In this document: positions 6,871 through 17,130 of the stretch, piece after piece
How positions within the stretch are numbered: position 1 is the first letter of the stretch
Layout of the letters: each line of letters starts with the position of its first letter
Origin: Clostridiales bacterium
GTDB lineage: Bacteria; Bacillota; Clostridia; TANB77; CAG-508
Direction: 5' to 3'
NCBI GenBank assembly: GCA_019419955.1
Contig: JAHZIB010000008.1
Span: forward strand, 1 to 54,372
DNA: 54,372 nt
Notes under the pieces: model-generated
The model's input: the letters and a program-made list of their open reading frames with translations, nothing else
The model's database searches: none
Told to the model about the DNA's origin: nothing
Translations under genes and position numbers: made by a program

Positions 6871-9261
6871 TTGGCTAAAAAAGGGAGAAGAACTAAAAGT
6901 AGAAGTAAGAGTAAGAATAAGTTAGATATAAATGTGGCAGTGGTTTTTATGCTTTTAATAAGCATTTTGCTAGCTATTTTAATATATACAAAATCTGGAT
7001 ATATAGGTGAGCATTTAAGTCCAATACTTGGTGGTGTGATGGGCGCAATAAAATATATTATTCCAGTAGGTACTTTTTTGATTGCGATTTATATGACGAC
7101 AGAAGATAAAGATTATCTTATTTCAAAGCTTGTACAGTATGGCATTTTTTTGATATGTATTGCAACTATATTAAGTGTGTTTCAATTTTCAAATGGTAAT
7201 ATTAATTTAAATAGTGAGTTTTCTGATGTGGTACAAAAAGGGTATGAATTAGGAGAGATAAATAATGGCGGAGGAGCTATAGGTACGGCTTTAGCACATG
7301 TATTAATAGGACTTTTGGGAGAGATTGGAACTGTTATATTGTGCATAGGTATTGCCGCAATATTACTTGTGTTTATGTTTGGAATAAAACCTGCTGAGAT
7401 GATTGCCGAATTTGTAGAGTCAAGAAGAGAAAACAGAGAAGATAGAAAAATAGAGAGACAAGAAGCAAAAGAAACTATTGCAGAGAATTCAAGAGAGAAA
7501 AAAGAGACAAAAAGGGAGCGTAGGTTAAGGGAAAAAGAGGAGCAGAGGAGAGAAGCAGAACAATTAGCAGAGCAATTGACAATTAATTTAAATGAGGAAG
7601 AACCTGAAAAAGATAAAAAGCCTAAAAAATATTCTCATAAAGATGATGATATTATTCCAATAAGTATGGGGAAAAACAATAAGGAGGAGAAAGCAAATCC
7701 TAATGTGATTGAAGCAAATTTGTTTAAGGAGGAGCAAGAAACTAAGGAAGAAAAGGTAAAACAAGTATTGCAATTGGAACATGCACTTACAGTAGAGGAT
7801 GAGCATTATGAATTTCCACCAATTCAGCTTTTAGCAGAGGGAGATAAAAAAGGTATTAAAGGTGGTAAGAAGGCTGTTGCAGATACGGCAACAAGGTTGC
7901 AAAAAACACTGTATAGTTTTGGAGTTTCTGCAAAGGTGGAAAATGTTTCTGTAGGCCCTGCTATAACTAGATATGAATTAAAGCCAGCAGAAGGAGTAAG
8001 AGTTAGCAAAATAGCTAATTTGGCAGATGATATTGCACTTAATTTAGCGGCTGAGACTATAAGGATAGAGGCTCCTATACCTGGTAAGCAAGCTGTTGGT
8101 ATAGAGGTTCCTAATAAAGAAAATGAAGTTGTTACTTTAAGAGATATAATTGATTGTGATAAATTTAGGGAGCATAAATCAAAACTTGCATTTGCATTAG
8201 GTAAAGATGTTGCTGGTAATGAAGTTGTTACTGATATTGCAAAAATGCCACACGTTTTAATTGCTGGAGCAACTGGTTCTGGTAAGTCTGTATGCATTAA
8301 TACTATGATTGCGAGTATAATTTACAAAGCAAAACCAAGTGAAGTGAAACTTGTTATGATAGACCCAAAAGTTGTTGAACTTTCAGTATATAATGGTATT
8401 CCTCATTTGCTAATTCCAGTTGTAACAGATCCAAAAAAAGCAGCAGGGGCTTTGGCATGGGCTGTTCAGGAAATGGTTAACAGATATAGTTTGTTTGCAA
8501 GCAAAAATGTTAGAGACATAAAGGGATATAATGAGGCTATAGAAGAACAAGGGCATAAGTTGCCTCAAATAGTTATTATTATAGATGAACTTTCAGATTT
8601 AATGATGGTTTCTCCAAAAGATGTGGAGGATTCAATCTGTAGACTTGCACAAATGGCTAGGGCTGCGGGAATGCATTTGGTTATAGCTACTCAAAGACCA
8701 TCTGTTGATGTTATAACAGGTATTATAAAAGCAAATATTCCTTCAAGAATAGCATTTGCGGTATCTTCTCAGGTTGATTCAAGAACAATTTTAGATATGT
8801 CTGGAGCTGAGAAGTTGCTAGGAAAAGGCGATATGTTATTTTATCCTGCAGGAGCACCAAAACCTACAAGAATTCAAGGGGCTTTCATTTCAGATAAAGA
8901 AGTAGAAAAAGTTGTTGATTTTATTAAAAATAATGGAGAAGCTACATACAATGATGAAATTATTAAACAAATTGAAAATGCTAATAGTACAGACCAGGAA
9001 ATAGATAACAGTGATGAAGATGATTCAGACCCATTATTAATGGAAGCAATAGATGTTGTGGTGGAAACAGGACAAGCGTCTACATCCTTTATCCAAAGAA
9101 GGTTTAAAGTAGGGTATGCAAGAGCAGGAAGAATAATAGACCAAATGGAAGAAAGAGGTATAATATCAGGATTTCAGGGTAGTAAACCTAGAGAAGTTTT
9201 GATGTCAAAGGAAAGATGGGAAGAATTAAAAATGAGTAGCAGTGAGGTAAATGAAAGCTAA
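6871..9261 (+). CDS. ftsK: DNA translocase FtsK/SpoIIIE
   Basis: Hexameric ATP-driven double-stranded DNA pump at the division or sporulation septum that moves chromosome termini into daughter cells. Layout: basic N-terminus, about four membrane segments within residues 25-175, a highly charged Lys/Glu/Arg linker (about 180-320), alpha/beta motor domain with P-loop AGATGSGKSVCINTMI near 465, Walker B VIIIDELSDLMM, and a C-terminal winged-helix gamma domain (about 730-790, QASTSFIQRRFKVGYARAG) that reads polar DNA motifs. The 796-aa length fits SpoIIIE/SftA. The start is TTG 6871 with AAAGGAGG upstream. As SpoIVB is present in this window, a SpoIIIE role is plausible but not shown. Confidence 0.93.
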   Translation: MAKKGRRTKSRSKSKNKLDINVAVVFMLLISILLAILIYTKSGYIGEHLSPILGGVMGAIKYIIPVGTFLIAIYMTTEDKDYLISKLVQYGIFLICIATILSVFQFSNGNINLNSEFSDVVQKGYELGEINNGGGAIGTALAHVLIGLLGEIGTVILCIGIAAILLVFMFGIKPAEMIAEFVESRRENREDRKIERQEAKETIAENSREKKETKRERRLREKEEQRREAEQLAEQLTINLNEEEPEKDKKPKKYSHKDDDIIPISMGKNNKEEKANPNVIEANLFKEEQETKEEKVKQVLQLEHALTVEDEHYEFPPIQLLAEGDKKGIKGGKKAVADTATRLQKTLYSFGVSAKVENVSVGPAITRYELKPAEGVRVSKIANLADDIALNLAAETIRIEAPIPGKQAVGIEVPNKENEVVTLRDIIDCDKFREHKSKLAFALGKDVAGNEVVTDIAKMPHVLIAGATGSGKSVCINTMIASIIYKAKPSEVKLVMIDPKVVELSVYNGIPHLLIPVVTDPKKAAGALAWAVQEMVNRYSLFASKNVRDIKGYNEAIEEQGHKLPQIVIIIDELSDLMMVSPKDVEDSICRLAQMARAAGMHLVIATQRPSVDVITGIIKANIPSRIAFAVSSQVDSRTILDMSGAEKLLGKGDMLFYPAGAPKPTRIQGAFISDKEVEKVVDFIKNNGEATYNDEIIKQIENANSTDQEIDNSDEDDSDPLLMEAIDVVVETGQASTSFIQRRFKVGYARAGRIIDQMEERGIISGFQGSKPREVLMSKERWEELKMSSSEVNES

Positions 9262-9287
9262 AATATAATTACTAAAGAAGGTAGAAA

Positions 9288-10781
9288 ATGGAAAAGAACA
9301 ATATTTTATCCAAATTAAATATTAATATAAGGGATTACAATAATGAGTTAGAAAAAATATTAGAAAACAAACTATTTTCTTATGATGTGAAAAATTTACT
9401 CCTTAGTATGCTATATAAAATAGAAAATTCGTACAAAGACTACGAAGCAGTTAAGGTTGAAGTTCCTTCCAAAAGAGAGTATATTGAAAATATTTTAAGA
9501 ATAATAAAGGAAAAAACAATAAAAATATTTTTGGTTAAATCAGGAACACCAGAAGGAGAAGAACTGGAAAAAAATAAGTTATTGTACAAAATAGATAAGG
9601 AAAATGGAGAAATAGTTTGTTTTCAAAATGAAATTATAATGCTTACAGCATTATATAAATTAGATGAGACTGATGACAAAGTATTTGTTCCTTATGAATA
9701 TATAAAAGAACCTCTAAATAAGTTAATAAATACAGGAAAGTTGGACTCTATGGTAGAAGTACTTAGAGATTTTAATGGTTGGTCTTGGAATTTAATGCTA
9801 AAAGAAATAAAGGACCTTGATTATAATTTTGTTTACGAAAGTGCTTTACTTTTAGATGCTAAAAAGCATATCGAATCAAAAGATTATCAGGATCTTAAAA
9901 ATATGGTAATGAAATTTGCTATGAAAAAATATTTGATGGCTGAAGAAAATTCAGAATATAAAGACAAAATTGAAGAGACCAAGAAATCCAAGCAGGAAAA
10001 GTTAAAACAATTTGAAAACAAGAAAGAATTTGTTTCTCAAGTAACGGAAGAAAAGAAAGAATGTACTAAGCAAATTGAGAGAATAGATAGAATGCTTAAT
10101 GATAATGAATTATTAAAGAAAGAATACTATGAAAGAAATTCTAAGCTACCAAATAAGGATAAAATATTTAGCGTGAGTTATTTAGTACGAATATTGGTAG
10201 ATGAAAGGGAGAAACTTTTAGATAAAATTGATGATTGTAATAAAATTATTTTGCCAAAAGAATTTATAAATCAAAAAACTATAATAGAAAAAGAGGCAAA
10301 TTTCTTGGATTCATTACAAGGCAATATAACAAATGAAGATAAACTGGAAATAGCAGAAGAATTTTTGAAAATAGCAGAAAAGCAGATAACAAGAGCAACG
10401 GAGGAAACAAAACAAGAACTTATAAAATGGATGTATAAAATAAGGTATTATAGATTTATTCCAATAGATAAAGAAAGTTTTGTAAAAGATGTTGTAAAAC
10501 TAGAAGACAAATTTGAGAGAATAATAAAACTAATAATAAAAAAGGCGCAAGAGTTTAAAATATGGGAAGTTTTTACAGAAAATACAGAATTAACATATAG
10601 AATTTTGAAAGAAGTATTTAATACAAAAATAATATATTTGCAAAATATTAACTTTCAATGTCGAAACGAAGGCAAAACTCTATATATTGAAATATATGAT
10701 GATAATATTATCGAGAGTGCTGTTAAGTTTGGAGTTGAAGGAGAGGTCAAAATTAAGAAGAAAATTAAACTTTTTATATAG
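9288..10781 (+). CDS. Unknown 497-aa coiled-coil protein downstream of ftsK
   Basis: I do not recognise the family. The protein is soluble, Lys/Glu/Ile-rich, without signal peptide or membrane segment. Residues about 220-290 and 325-370 look like coiled coils (KIEETKKSKQEKLKQFENKK; ITRATEETKQELIKWMYK). Both ends are alpha-helical or mixed; no nucleotide-binding or catalytic motif is evident. It begins 26 bp after ftsK (AGAAGGTAG ribosome site) and probably shares its transcript. Repeat element B begins right after its stop codon. A structural or scaffold role would fit, but that is only inference. Confidence 0.75.
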   Translation: MEKNNILSKLNINIRDYNNELEKILENKLFSYDVKNLLLSMLYKIENSYKDYEAVKVEVPSKREYIENILRIIKEKTIKIFLVKSGTPEGEELEKNKLLYKIDKENGEIVCFQNEIIMLTALYKLDETDDKVFVPYEYIKEPLNKLINTGKLDSMVEVLRDFNGWSWNLMLKEIKDLDYNFVYESALLLDAKKHIESKDYQDLKNMVMKFAMKKYLMAEENSEYKDKIEETKKSKQEKLKQFENKKEFVSQVTEEKKECTKQIERIDRMLNDNELLKKEYYERNSKLPNKDKIFSVSYLVRILVDEREKLLDKIDDCNKIILPKEFINQKTIIEKEANFLDSLQGNITNEDKLEIAEEFLKIAEKQITRATEETKQELIKWMYKIRYYRFIPIDKESFVKDVVKLEDKFERIIKLIIKKAQEFKIWEVFTENTELTYRILKEVFNTKIIYLQNINFQCRNEGKTLYIEIYDDNIIESAVKFGVEGEVKIKKKIKLFI

Positions 10782-10896
10782 ATTGCTAAATAATTGTGTT
10801 TTGACGTTGTTGAACTGCAATGCGAAAATTCTTAAAGATTATACTTTAAAAATCTTTTGGAGAATTGCTAGTCGTAACCAGCTAAACACAAATTTT
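10782..10896 (+). repeat. Post-stop inverted-repeat element, copy B
   Basis: It begins directly after the stop codon of the 497-aa gene with ATTGCTAAATAATTGTGTTTTG and ends with the complement CAGCTAAACACAAATTTTTG. An inner nested hairpin is formed by GCGAAAATTC, AAGATT / AATCTT and GAGAATTGC. It matches copies A (2370) and C (33763) at the 5' half; the inner part differs. A short overlapping frame (10687-10899) is an artefact of this element. Confidence 0.5.
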
Positions 10897-10924
10897 TGAA
10901 ATATAATTAGAGGCGGGTAAAAAA

Positions 10925-10964
10925 GGTTATAGGTAATCCTTAAAACCTAAATTAATTTAAAGGA
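10925..10964 (+). repeat. TAGGT/ACCTA hairpin element, copy 1
   Basis: GGTTATAGGT...AAAACCTAAATTAATTTAAAGGA. ATAGGT and ACCTAAAT flank a ~10-nt loop; the start codon of the metallo-hydrolase follows within a few bases. The same arrangement recurs at 18238, 22990, 28011 and 46973. Confidence 0.5.
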
Positions 10965-10968
10965 TGGA

Positions 10969-12624
10969 ATGCCAATGAAAATTACTTTTTTGGGTGCAAC
11001 GAAAACTGTGACTGGTTCAAATTTTTTAGTTGAAGGAGCTGGTAAAAAATTTTTAGTTGATTGCGGTATGTACCAAGGTGCTGCATCAGAAGAATATGAA
11101 AATGAGGAGCCGTTTTTGTATGATGTGCATGATATAGATTTTATGTTACTTACTCATGCTCATATAGACCACTCTGGTAGAATACCAAAGTTGTATAATG
11201 AGGGATATAGAAATCAAGTTATAGCCACAAAAGCAACTTGTGATTTGTGTTCTATAATGCTTCCAGATAGTGGGCATATTCAAGAAATGGAAGTGGAGTG
11301 GAAGAACAGAAAAAGAGAAAGAAAAGGAGAAAAACCTCTACCACCTTTATATACGGCAGAAGATGCTGCAAAGAGCTTAGAAATATTTAGAGGAGTGCAT
11401 TATGATGAAATTATAGAAGTTACACCAGATATTCATGTAAGATTTAATGATGCTGGCCATATGCTTGGTTCTGCTATTATTGAAGTATGGATTCAAGAAA
11501 ATGGGAAAACTGAAAAATTAGTATTTACAGGAGATTTGGGAAATAATGATATACCTCTACTATCTCCACCAACTATGATTAGTGATGCGGATTATTTAAT
11601 AATGGAGTCAACATATGGAAACAGGTTGCATATGAGAAATGATGACAAAGCAAATATTTTCTTAAATGTTGTGTATGAGACTTTAGAAAAAGGTGGAACA
11701 GTAGTTATTCCTTCATTTGCAGTGGGAAGAACCCAAGAAATTTTATATGAATTAAATAGAATAAAAGAAGAAGAGCATGATGAAGAATTTTACAGAAAAT
11801 ATCAAAAATTAATGAGTGTTCCTGTTTATGTTGATAGTCCACTGGCAATATCTGCGACTGAAGTTTTTAGAAATAATATGGATTTGTTTAATGAAGAGAC
11901 ACAGGAAATTATAAATGAGGGAGATAACCCATTAGAGTTTTCTGGTCTAAGATTTACAAAGACTGCAGATGAGTCAAAAATGCTTAATGCAAGCAATGAA
12001 TCTTCAATAATAATTTCTGCTAGTGGTATGTGTGAAGTAGGAAGAATTAAACATCATCTAAAACATCACCTATGGGAGCCAAATAGTACTATATTGTTTG
12101 TTGGTTATCAAGCACCAGGAACACTCGGAAGAAAATTAGTTGATGGAGAAAAGAAAGTTAAGATATTTGGAGAGGAAATTGCAGTTAATGCTAGAATAGA
12201 ATATATTGAGGGTTACTCTGGGCATGCAGACCAAGAGTGGTTAATGAATTTTGTATATTCATTTACAAATCCACCAAAACATATATTTTTAGTACATGGA
12301 GAGCCAGAAGGTCAAGAGGTATTGAAACAAAAGTTAGAAGAGAGTACAAAGATTCCAATTACAATACCAGACTTTGGAGAAAGTTATGAATTAGATGAAA
12401 ATATGAGAATGGTTGGAGAAGTAGTATCAAATGCAAAAGAACAATATTTGAGATTGCAAGTACTAGAAAGAATGAATACATTGAAAGAGGAATTGGAAGA
12501 TATGACTAATATTGTAAAAGAGGAGTATTTGAATAATAATACAAGTGATGAAGAAATAACAAGGATAAAAGATAGATTAAAAGAATTAGAACAACAAATT
12601 TTGTTAATTGTAGAGAATAAGTAA
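10969..12624 (+). CDS. Beta-CASP metallo-beta-lactamase-fold RNase-like protein
   Basis: Zn-dependent hydrolase of the YSH1/CPSF73-like family, which includes RNA endo- and exonucleases. The N-terminal MBL domain carries the HxHxDH motif (LLTHAHIDHSG, about residues 60-70), FNDAGHMLGSA, and FTGDLGNND; the beta-CASP insertion follows (VVIPSFAVGRTQEILYEL, IIISASGMCEVGRIKHHL), then GYSGHADQEWL and HGEPEGQ. A helical tail (about 495-551) is predicted to be coiled. At 551 aa it is typical of bacterial YSH1-type proteins. Start ATG 10969 (MPMKI) or ATG 10975. RNA is the likely substrate; this is a family inference. Confidence 0.88.
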   Translation: MPMKITFLGATKTVTGSNFLVEGAGKKFLVDCGMYQGAASEEYENEEPFLYDVHDIDFMLLTHAHIDHSGRIPKLYNEGYRNQVIATKATCDLCSIMLPDSGHIQEMEVEWKNRKRERKGEKPLPPLYTAEDAAKSLEIFRGVHYDEIIEVTPDIHVRFNDAGHMLGSAIIEVWIQENGKTEKLVFTGDLGNNDIPLLSPPTMISDADYLIMESTYGNRLHMRNDDKANIFLNVVYETLEKGGTVVIPSFAVGRTQEILYELNRIKEEEHDEEFYRKYQKLMSVPVYVDSPLAISATEVFRNNMDLFNEETQEIINEGDNPLEFSGLRFTKTADESKMLNASNESSIIISASGMCEVGRIKHHLKHHLWEPNSTILFVGYQAPGTLGRKLVDGEKKVKIFGEEIAVNARIEYIEGYSGHADQEWLMNFVYSFTNPPKHIFLVHGEPEGQEVLKQKLEESTKIPITIPDFGESYELDENMRMVGEVVSNAKEQYLRLQVLERMNTLKEELEDMTNIVKEEYLNNNTSDEEITRIKDRLKELEQQILLIVENK

Positions 12625-12683
12625 AATTAAATTAATTGGAATAACAAAAGAAATAAAAACAATAAAAAAGGGAGAGAAAACGA

Positions 12684-14621
12684 ATGAGAGATAAATATTA
12701 TAATGATGCTGTAATTGGAGGAAACGAAATAACAGCAAGTTATACTAAAAAGGGCGAGTTGCTTAGATTAATGTACAATACACCAGATTTTAGACAGTTT
12801 GTGGATTTCTTTCATACAGGGATAAAAATAAATGATTCAAATATTATATATCTTCATGAGGATTTGAATAATAGATATGAACAACATTATTTGGAAGATA
12901 CAAATGTACTATGTACAGAAGTTGAAAATACATATTTTAAATTAAAAATACAGCAAATTGACTTTGCCATGATAAAGGAAAGTATGTTGGTAAAAAGGTA
13001 TATTCTAAAAAATAATAATACAATTAACTTAGATGTGAATTTTTTAATACATTCGAAATTATTATCTAATCCAAATAATATGGTTGGAGGAAGATTGCAA
13101 AACAATGTGTTATTGCAATACAGTCATAACAATACTTTGTGCATGTTTTCAAAAAATGAGATTAGCTCTCATCAATTAAATGATACGAAAGAAAATATAG
13201 ACAGTGGAATGATACATGATAAAGATTATATAGGAATGAGTAGTGATTCTAGCATTAGCTATCATGTGGGAGTGCTAGAGCCAGGCGAAGAAAAAGAAAT
13301 TTCTATTTGCTTGTATATTATAGATAATGAGAAAACTACGCAAGAGCAAATGTGGCAAAATATTGAAAATATAAGAAGGCAAGTTGCATCACGAAAACAG
13401 GCAGAAGTAGAGAAATATTGGAAAAAATATGTAAAAGAGCATATAAATATAGAGTTAAAAGAAGAAACAAATGAATATAATAAAAGATTTAATAAGGTAT
13501 ATAAAAGGAGTATTTTATTATTTCCTCTTTTGACAAATAAAGAAACAGGAGGAGTAATAGCAGCAGTCGAAGCAGATGAGAACTTATCACAATCAGGAAG
13601 ATATGCATATTGCTGGCCAAGAGATGCAGTGTTTGTAGCAAGAGCTTTTGATAAGGTGAAAATGCAAAAAGAGACTGAGAGATTTTACAAAGTGTTTTGT
13701 AAAAAAACGCAAAGCAAAAATGGAATGTGGGAGCAAAGGTTTTATTCTGATGGAAGATTGGCTCCTTGTTGGGGATATCAAATAGACGAAACAGCAGGAA
13801 TTGTTTATGGAGTAAATGAACACTATAAGGAGACTAAGGATCAGAAGTTTTTAAAAGATAATTTGAAAATGTGTGAAAATGCAGTTAAGATTTTGTGCAT
13901 ATACATGGATAATATTTTAGGTATTCATGATGATTCAGATGTGGTAAAAAACGAAATAGAAAGAACATATCACACAGAAGACAGAAATAAGCTACCATTA
14001 AGCTATGATTTATGGGAAATGAACGAAGGTGTGCATTTATACTCTTTAGCGAGCATTTATTCAGCATTTAATTCTATTTTGGAGATGTATGAAGTATTTA
14101 AACCTGAATATGAAGATAAAAATAGATTAAAACTAGAGAGTGTGAATAAATTAACAAAGAAAATACAATTCTATAAAAAAGAAATTCAAAAATATATAGA
14201 TGAGAATATGTATGACCAGAAAACAAATACGTTAAAGAGAAATACAAATGATAATAGAATAGACATTAGTATGATTGGAACTGTAGTGCCATTTAATATG
14301 TATAAACCAGAGGATAAGAGGGTTTTAAATACAATAGAGAAAATTAATATGACCTTGAGAACATATACAGGTGGATATTTAAGATTTGAAGGAGATAACT
14401 ACAGAAATGGAAACAATCCTTGGTCAATAGCAACTTTATGGATGGCAATGTACTACAAAGAAGTGGGCAAAATGAAAAAGGCAGAGGAGTGTATTGAATT
14501 TATAGTGAGAAGTAGCAATGAACATGGCTTGATAGGAGAACAGATTGACAATAGCATGATGGAACCTAGTTGGATAGTGGGGTTGGCATGGGCACATGCG
14601 ATGTTTATTCTAGTGAACTAA
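12684..14621 (+). CDS. Glycoside hydrolase family 15 (glucoamylase-like)
   Basis: GH15 enzymes release glucose from alpha-glucans or trehalose by inversion. There is no signal peptide, so it is intracellular and could act on stored glycogen or short dextrins. The N-terminal beta-sandwich covers about 1-270; the (alpha/alpha)6 barrel starts around 275. Diagnostic motifs are RYAYCWPRDAVFVARAF (about 307-323), PLSYDLWEMNEGVH (about 440-453, general-acid Glu) and EHGLIGEQID (about 613-622, general-base Glu), then NPWSIATLWMAMYY. The 645-aa length fits bacterial GH15. It lies between a beta-CASP protein and radA, 37 bp before radA; no operon logic is obvious. Confidence 0.88.
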   Translation: MRDKYYNDAVIGGNEITASYTKKGELLRLMYNTPDFRQFVDFFHTGIKINDSNIIYLHEDLNNRYEQHYLEDTNVLCTEVENTYFKLKIQQIDFAMIKESMLVKRYILKNNNTINLDVNFLIHSKLLSNPNNMVGGRLQNNVLLQYSHNNTLCMFSKNEISSHQLNDTKENIDSGMIHDKDYIGMSSDSSISYHVGVLEPGEEKEISICLYIIDNEKTTQEQMWQNIENIRRQVASRKQAEVEKYWKKYVKEHINIELKEETNEYNKRFNKVYKRSILLFPLLTNKETGGVIAAVEADENLSQSGRYAYCWPRDAVFVARAFDKVKMQKETERFYKVFCKKTQSKNGMWEQRFYSDGRLAPCWGYQIDETAGIVYGVNEHYKETKDQKFLKDNLKMCENAVKILCIYMDNILGIHDDSDVVKNEIERTYHTEDRNKLPLSYDLWEMNEGVHLYSLASIYSAFNSILEMYEVFKPEYEDKNRLKLESVNKLTKKIQFYKKEIQKYIDENMYDQKTNTLKRNTNDNRIDISMIGTVVPFNMYKPEDKRVLNTIEKINMTLRTYTGGYLRFEGDNYRNGNNPWSIATLWMAMYYKEVGKMKKAEECIEFIVRSSNEHGLIGEQIDNSMMEPSWIVGLAWAHAMFILVN

Positions 14622-14658
14622 GAAAGTTAGAGACTAGAGTGATTGAAAGGAGCAAAAA

Positions 14659-16032
14659 GTGGCAAAGGCAAAGACAATATTTGTTTGCAGTAGTTGTGGA
14701 TATGAATCTGCAAAATGGCTTGGAAAATGTCCTGCATGTAATGAATGGAATACTTTTTATGAAGAAAAGGCAATAAGCAGTAGTAATAGTTCAAAGAATG
14801 CCAGTAATAGAAATGGTGCAAAAAGTGAGCCATTAAAATTGAAAGAAGTTGAGGGGTTAGAAGCATCTAGAACAAGTACTGGAATAGAAGAATTGAATAG
14901 AGTACTTGGTGGAGGATTGGTTAGGGGTTCTCTTGTCTTAGTTGGCGGGGAGCCTGGAATTGGTAAGTCAACTTTGATTTTGCAACTTTGCAATCAGGTT
15001 CAAGGGGAAGGAAAAGTGCTTTATGTTTCAGGAGAAGAATCTGCAGAGCAAGTAAAAATTAGAGCAGACAGGCTAAATATAAATAATGATGACCTTCTAT
15101 TTTTAGGAGAGACAAATATAGAGCATATACAGGAGGAAGTTGAAAAAATATCTCCTAAACTGGTTATAATCGATTCTATTCAAACAATGTATTCAGAAGA
15201 AATTACTTCTGCAGCTGGAACAGTAAGTCAGGTAAGAGAAATAACTTCAAGAATTATGAGAATGTGCAAAGATAATGGCATAACTACTATAATAATAGGG
15301 CATGTTACAAAAGATGGGAATATTGCAGGGCCAAGAGTTTTAGAGCATATGGTTGATACTGTATTGTATTTGGAAGGAGAAAGATATTTTTCATATAGAA
15401 TTCTAAGAAGTGTAAAAAACAGATTTGGCTCAACAAATGAAGTGGGAATGTTTGAAATGAAAAATGAAGGAATGGTGGAGATTACAAATCCTTCATCAGT
15501 TCTTATTACTGAAAGAAATGATAATCCAGCTGGTTCTATAATAGTTGCAAGTATGGAAGGCACAAGACCACTTTTGGTAGAATTACAAGCTTTAACAACT
15601 CCGAGTGTTTTTGGAATACCTAAAAGAACTGCAAACGGAATTGACTATAATAGGCTGGCAGTGCTAATTGCAGTTTTAGAAAAAAGAGCAGGAGTGATGT
15701 TGGGAACTCAAGATGTGTATTTGAATGTGGTAAGTGGTATCAGAATTGCTGAGCCGGCTATAGATTTAGGTATAGTTCTTTCATGTACTTCTAGTTTTAA
15801 AAACTTAAGCATATCGCAGGATGTGGTTGCTATTGGTGAGGTTGGATTAACAGGAGAAGTTAGGGCAGTAAACATGATTGAAAAAAGAATAAGAGAAGCG
15901 GAAAAATTAGGGTTTAAGAAATGTATTATACCAGAAAGTAATAAACGATTAATAAAGGATAAATACAATATTGAATTAGTAGGGGTAAAAAACATAAATG
16001 AGGCAATTAGAGACTTACAATTAAAAAAGTAA
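14659..16032 (+). CDS. radA: DNA repair protein RadA
   Basis: RecA-family branch-migration helicase of homologous recombination (RadA/Sms). It has an N-terminal zinc finger (Cys10, Cys13, Cys24, Cys27: CSSCGYESAKWLGKCPAC), Walker A GGEPGIGKST near 95, the RadA-specific KNRFG near 252, and a C-terminal Lon-protease-like domain (GVMLGTQDVYLNVVSG...). The start is GTG 14659, with GAAAGGAG upstream. The length of 457 aa is standard. Directly upstream of disA, as in many Bacillota, linking DNA-structure sensing to c-di-AMP. Confidence 0.96.
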   Translation: MAKAKTIFVCSSCGYESAKWLGKCPACNEWNTFYEEKAISSSNSSKNASNRNGAKSEPLKLKEVEGLEASRTSTGIEELNRVLGGGLVRGSLVLVGGEPGIGKSTLILQLCNQVQGEGKVLYVSGEESAEQVKIRADRLNINNDDLLFLGETNIEHIQEEVEKISPKLVIIDSIQTMYSEEITSAAGTVSQVREITSRIMRMCKDNGITTIIIGHVTKDGNIAGPRVLEHMVDTVLYLEGERYFSYRILRSVKNRFGSTNEVGMFEMKNEGMVEITNPSSVLITERNDNPAGSIIVASMEGTRPLLVELQALTTPSVFGIPKRTANGIDYNRLAVLIAVLEKRAGVMLGTQDVYLNVVSGIRIAEPAIDLGIVLSCTSSFKNLSISQDVVAIGEVGLTGEVRAVNMIEKRIREAEKLGFKKCIIPESNKRLIKDKYNIELVGVKNINEAIRDLQLKK

Positions 16033-16059
16033 ATTATTATGATTGGGAGTGATTGAAAA

Positions 16060-17127
16060 TTGGCTAATGATGGAATTGAAGAGGTTTTAAAACAAATTGC
16101 ACCTGGGACTCAAATACGCAATGGTTTGGAAAATATATTAAATGCAAAAACAGGAGCTTTAATTGCAGTGGCAGATACAGACCAGGTGTTAGAACTGGTG
16201 GATGGAGGATTTAAACTTGATGTGGAGCTGACTCCTGCTAAATTGTATGAACTTGCTAAAATGGATGGAGCTATTATATTAAGTTCTGACTTTAAGAGGA
16301 TTCTTTATGCAAATGCACAATTAATTCCATCACCAGATATTTTTACCAGCGAAACAGGTACGAGGCACAGAACTGCAGAACGTACAGCAAAGCAAACAGG
16401 AGCTTTGATTATAAGCATTTCTCAAAGAAGAGGGATTATTACATTATTCAGAGGCAATAATAGATATGTATTAAAAGATTCAGCAACTGTGATATCAAAA
16501 GCAAATCAAGCATTGCAAATTGTAGAAAAATATAAAAAGGTATTTGATAATAAAATAAATTTATTAAATGAATATGAATTTAATGATATAGTAACACTTG
16601 ACAATGTTATTACTGTAATACAAAGAGCAGAAATGGTAAAGAAAATAGCTGAAGAAGTAAATAGAGCGATTGACGAGCTTGGGGAAGAAGGAAGACTTTT
16701 AGAAATGCAATTGGCCGAAACTGTTGGGGACCTTAATAAAGAAGAAATGTATATAGTAAAAGATTATATAGCACCAGGAAAGAAAAGAACAGCAGAAAAA
16801 ATATTAGAAGAATTGAAAAATGAAGCATATGAAAATTTATTTAAAGCTGATAGAATAGCAAATCTGTTGGGGTATGAAGACTTTGATAATTATGATGAGG
16901 TAGGAGTATATACAAGAGGCTATAGAATATTAAGCAAAATTCCAAGGATGCCAAGCACAATTGTAGAAAATTTAGTTAAGTCATTTAAATCGTTTCAACA
17001 TATTTTAGTGGCAGACATACAAAGATTAGATGAAGTGGATGGAATAGGAGAAATTAGAGCTAGGACAATTAAGCAATCACTAAAAAGAATGCAAGAACAA
17101 TTTGTGTTTGATAATTTTATGGTATAG
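16060..17127 (+). CDS. disA: DNA-integrity scanning diadenylate cyclase DisA
   Basis: Synthesises c-di-AMP from two ATP and pauses at branched DNA. The N-terminal DAC domain has LAKMDGAIILS (DGA near 69-71) and GTRHRTAERTAKQT (RHR near 103). A linker follows, and the C-terminal helix-hairpin-helix (about 285-350, KSFQHILVADIQRLDEVDGIGEIRA) is the DNA-binding part. The 355-aa length is typical. The start is TTG 16060 with a moderately strong GGGAGTG upstream; it is 27 bp from radA. Both catalytic motifs are intact. A second cyclase gene, cdaA, follows 1.4 kb away. Confidence 0.96.
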   Translation: MANDGIEEVLKQIAPGTQIRNGLENILNAKTGALIAVADTDQVLELVDGGFKLDVELTPAKLYELAKMDGAIILSSDFKRILYANAQLIPSPDIFTSETGTRHRTAERTAKQTGALIISISQRRGIITLFRGNNRYVLKDSATVISKANQALQIVEKYKKVFDNKINLLNEYEFNDIVTLDNVITVIQRAEMVKKIAEEVNRAIDELGEEGRLLEMQLAETVGDLNKEEMYIVKDYIAPGKKRTAEKILEELKNEAYENLFKADRIANLLGYEDFDNYDEVGVYTRGYRILSKIPRMPSTIVENLVKSFKSFQHILVADIQRLDEVDGIGEIRARTIKQSLKRMQEQFVFDNFMV

Positions 17128-17130
17128 ACA

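Noticed and set aside
10687..10899. 70-codon ORF at the end of the 497-aa gene
   Set aside because: Different frame inside the gene and then the repeat element B; no ribosome site.
14570..14776. 68-codon ORF overlapping GH15 and radA
   Set aside because: Both neighbours are clear genes in other frames.
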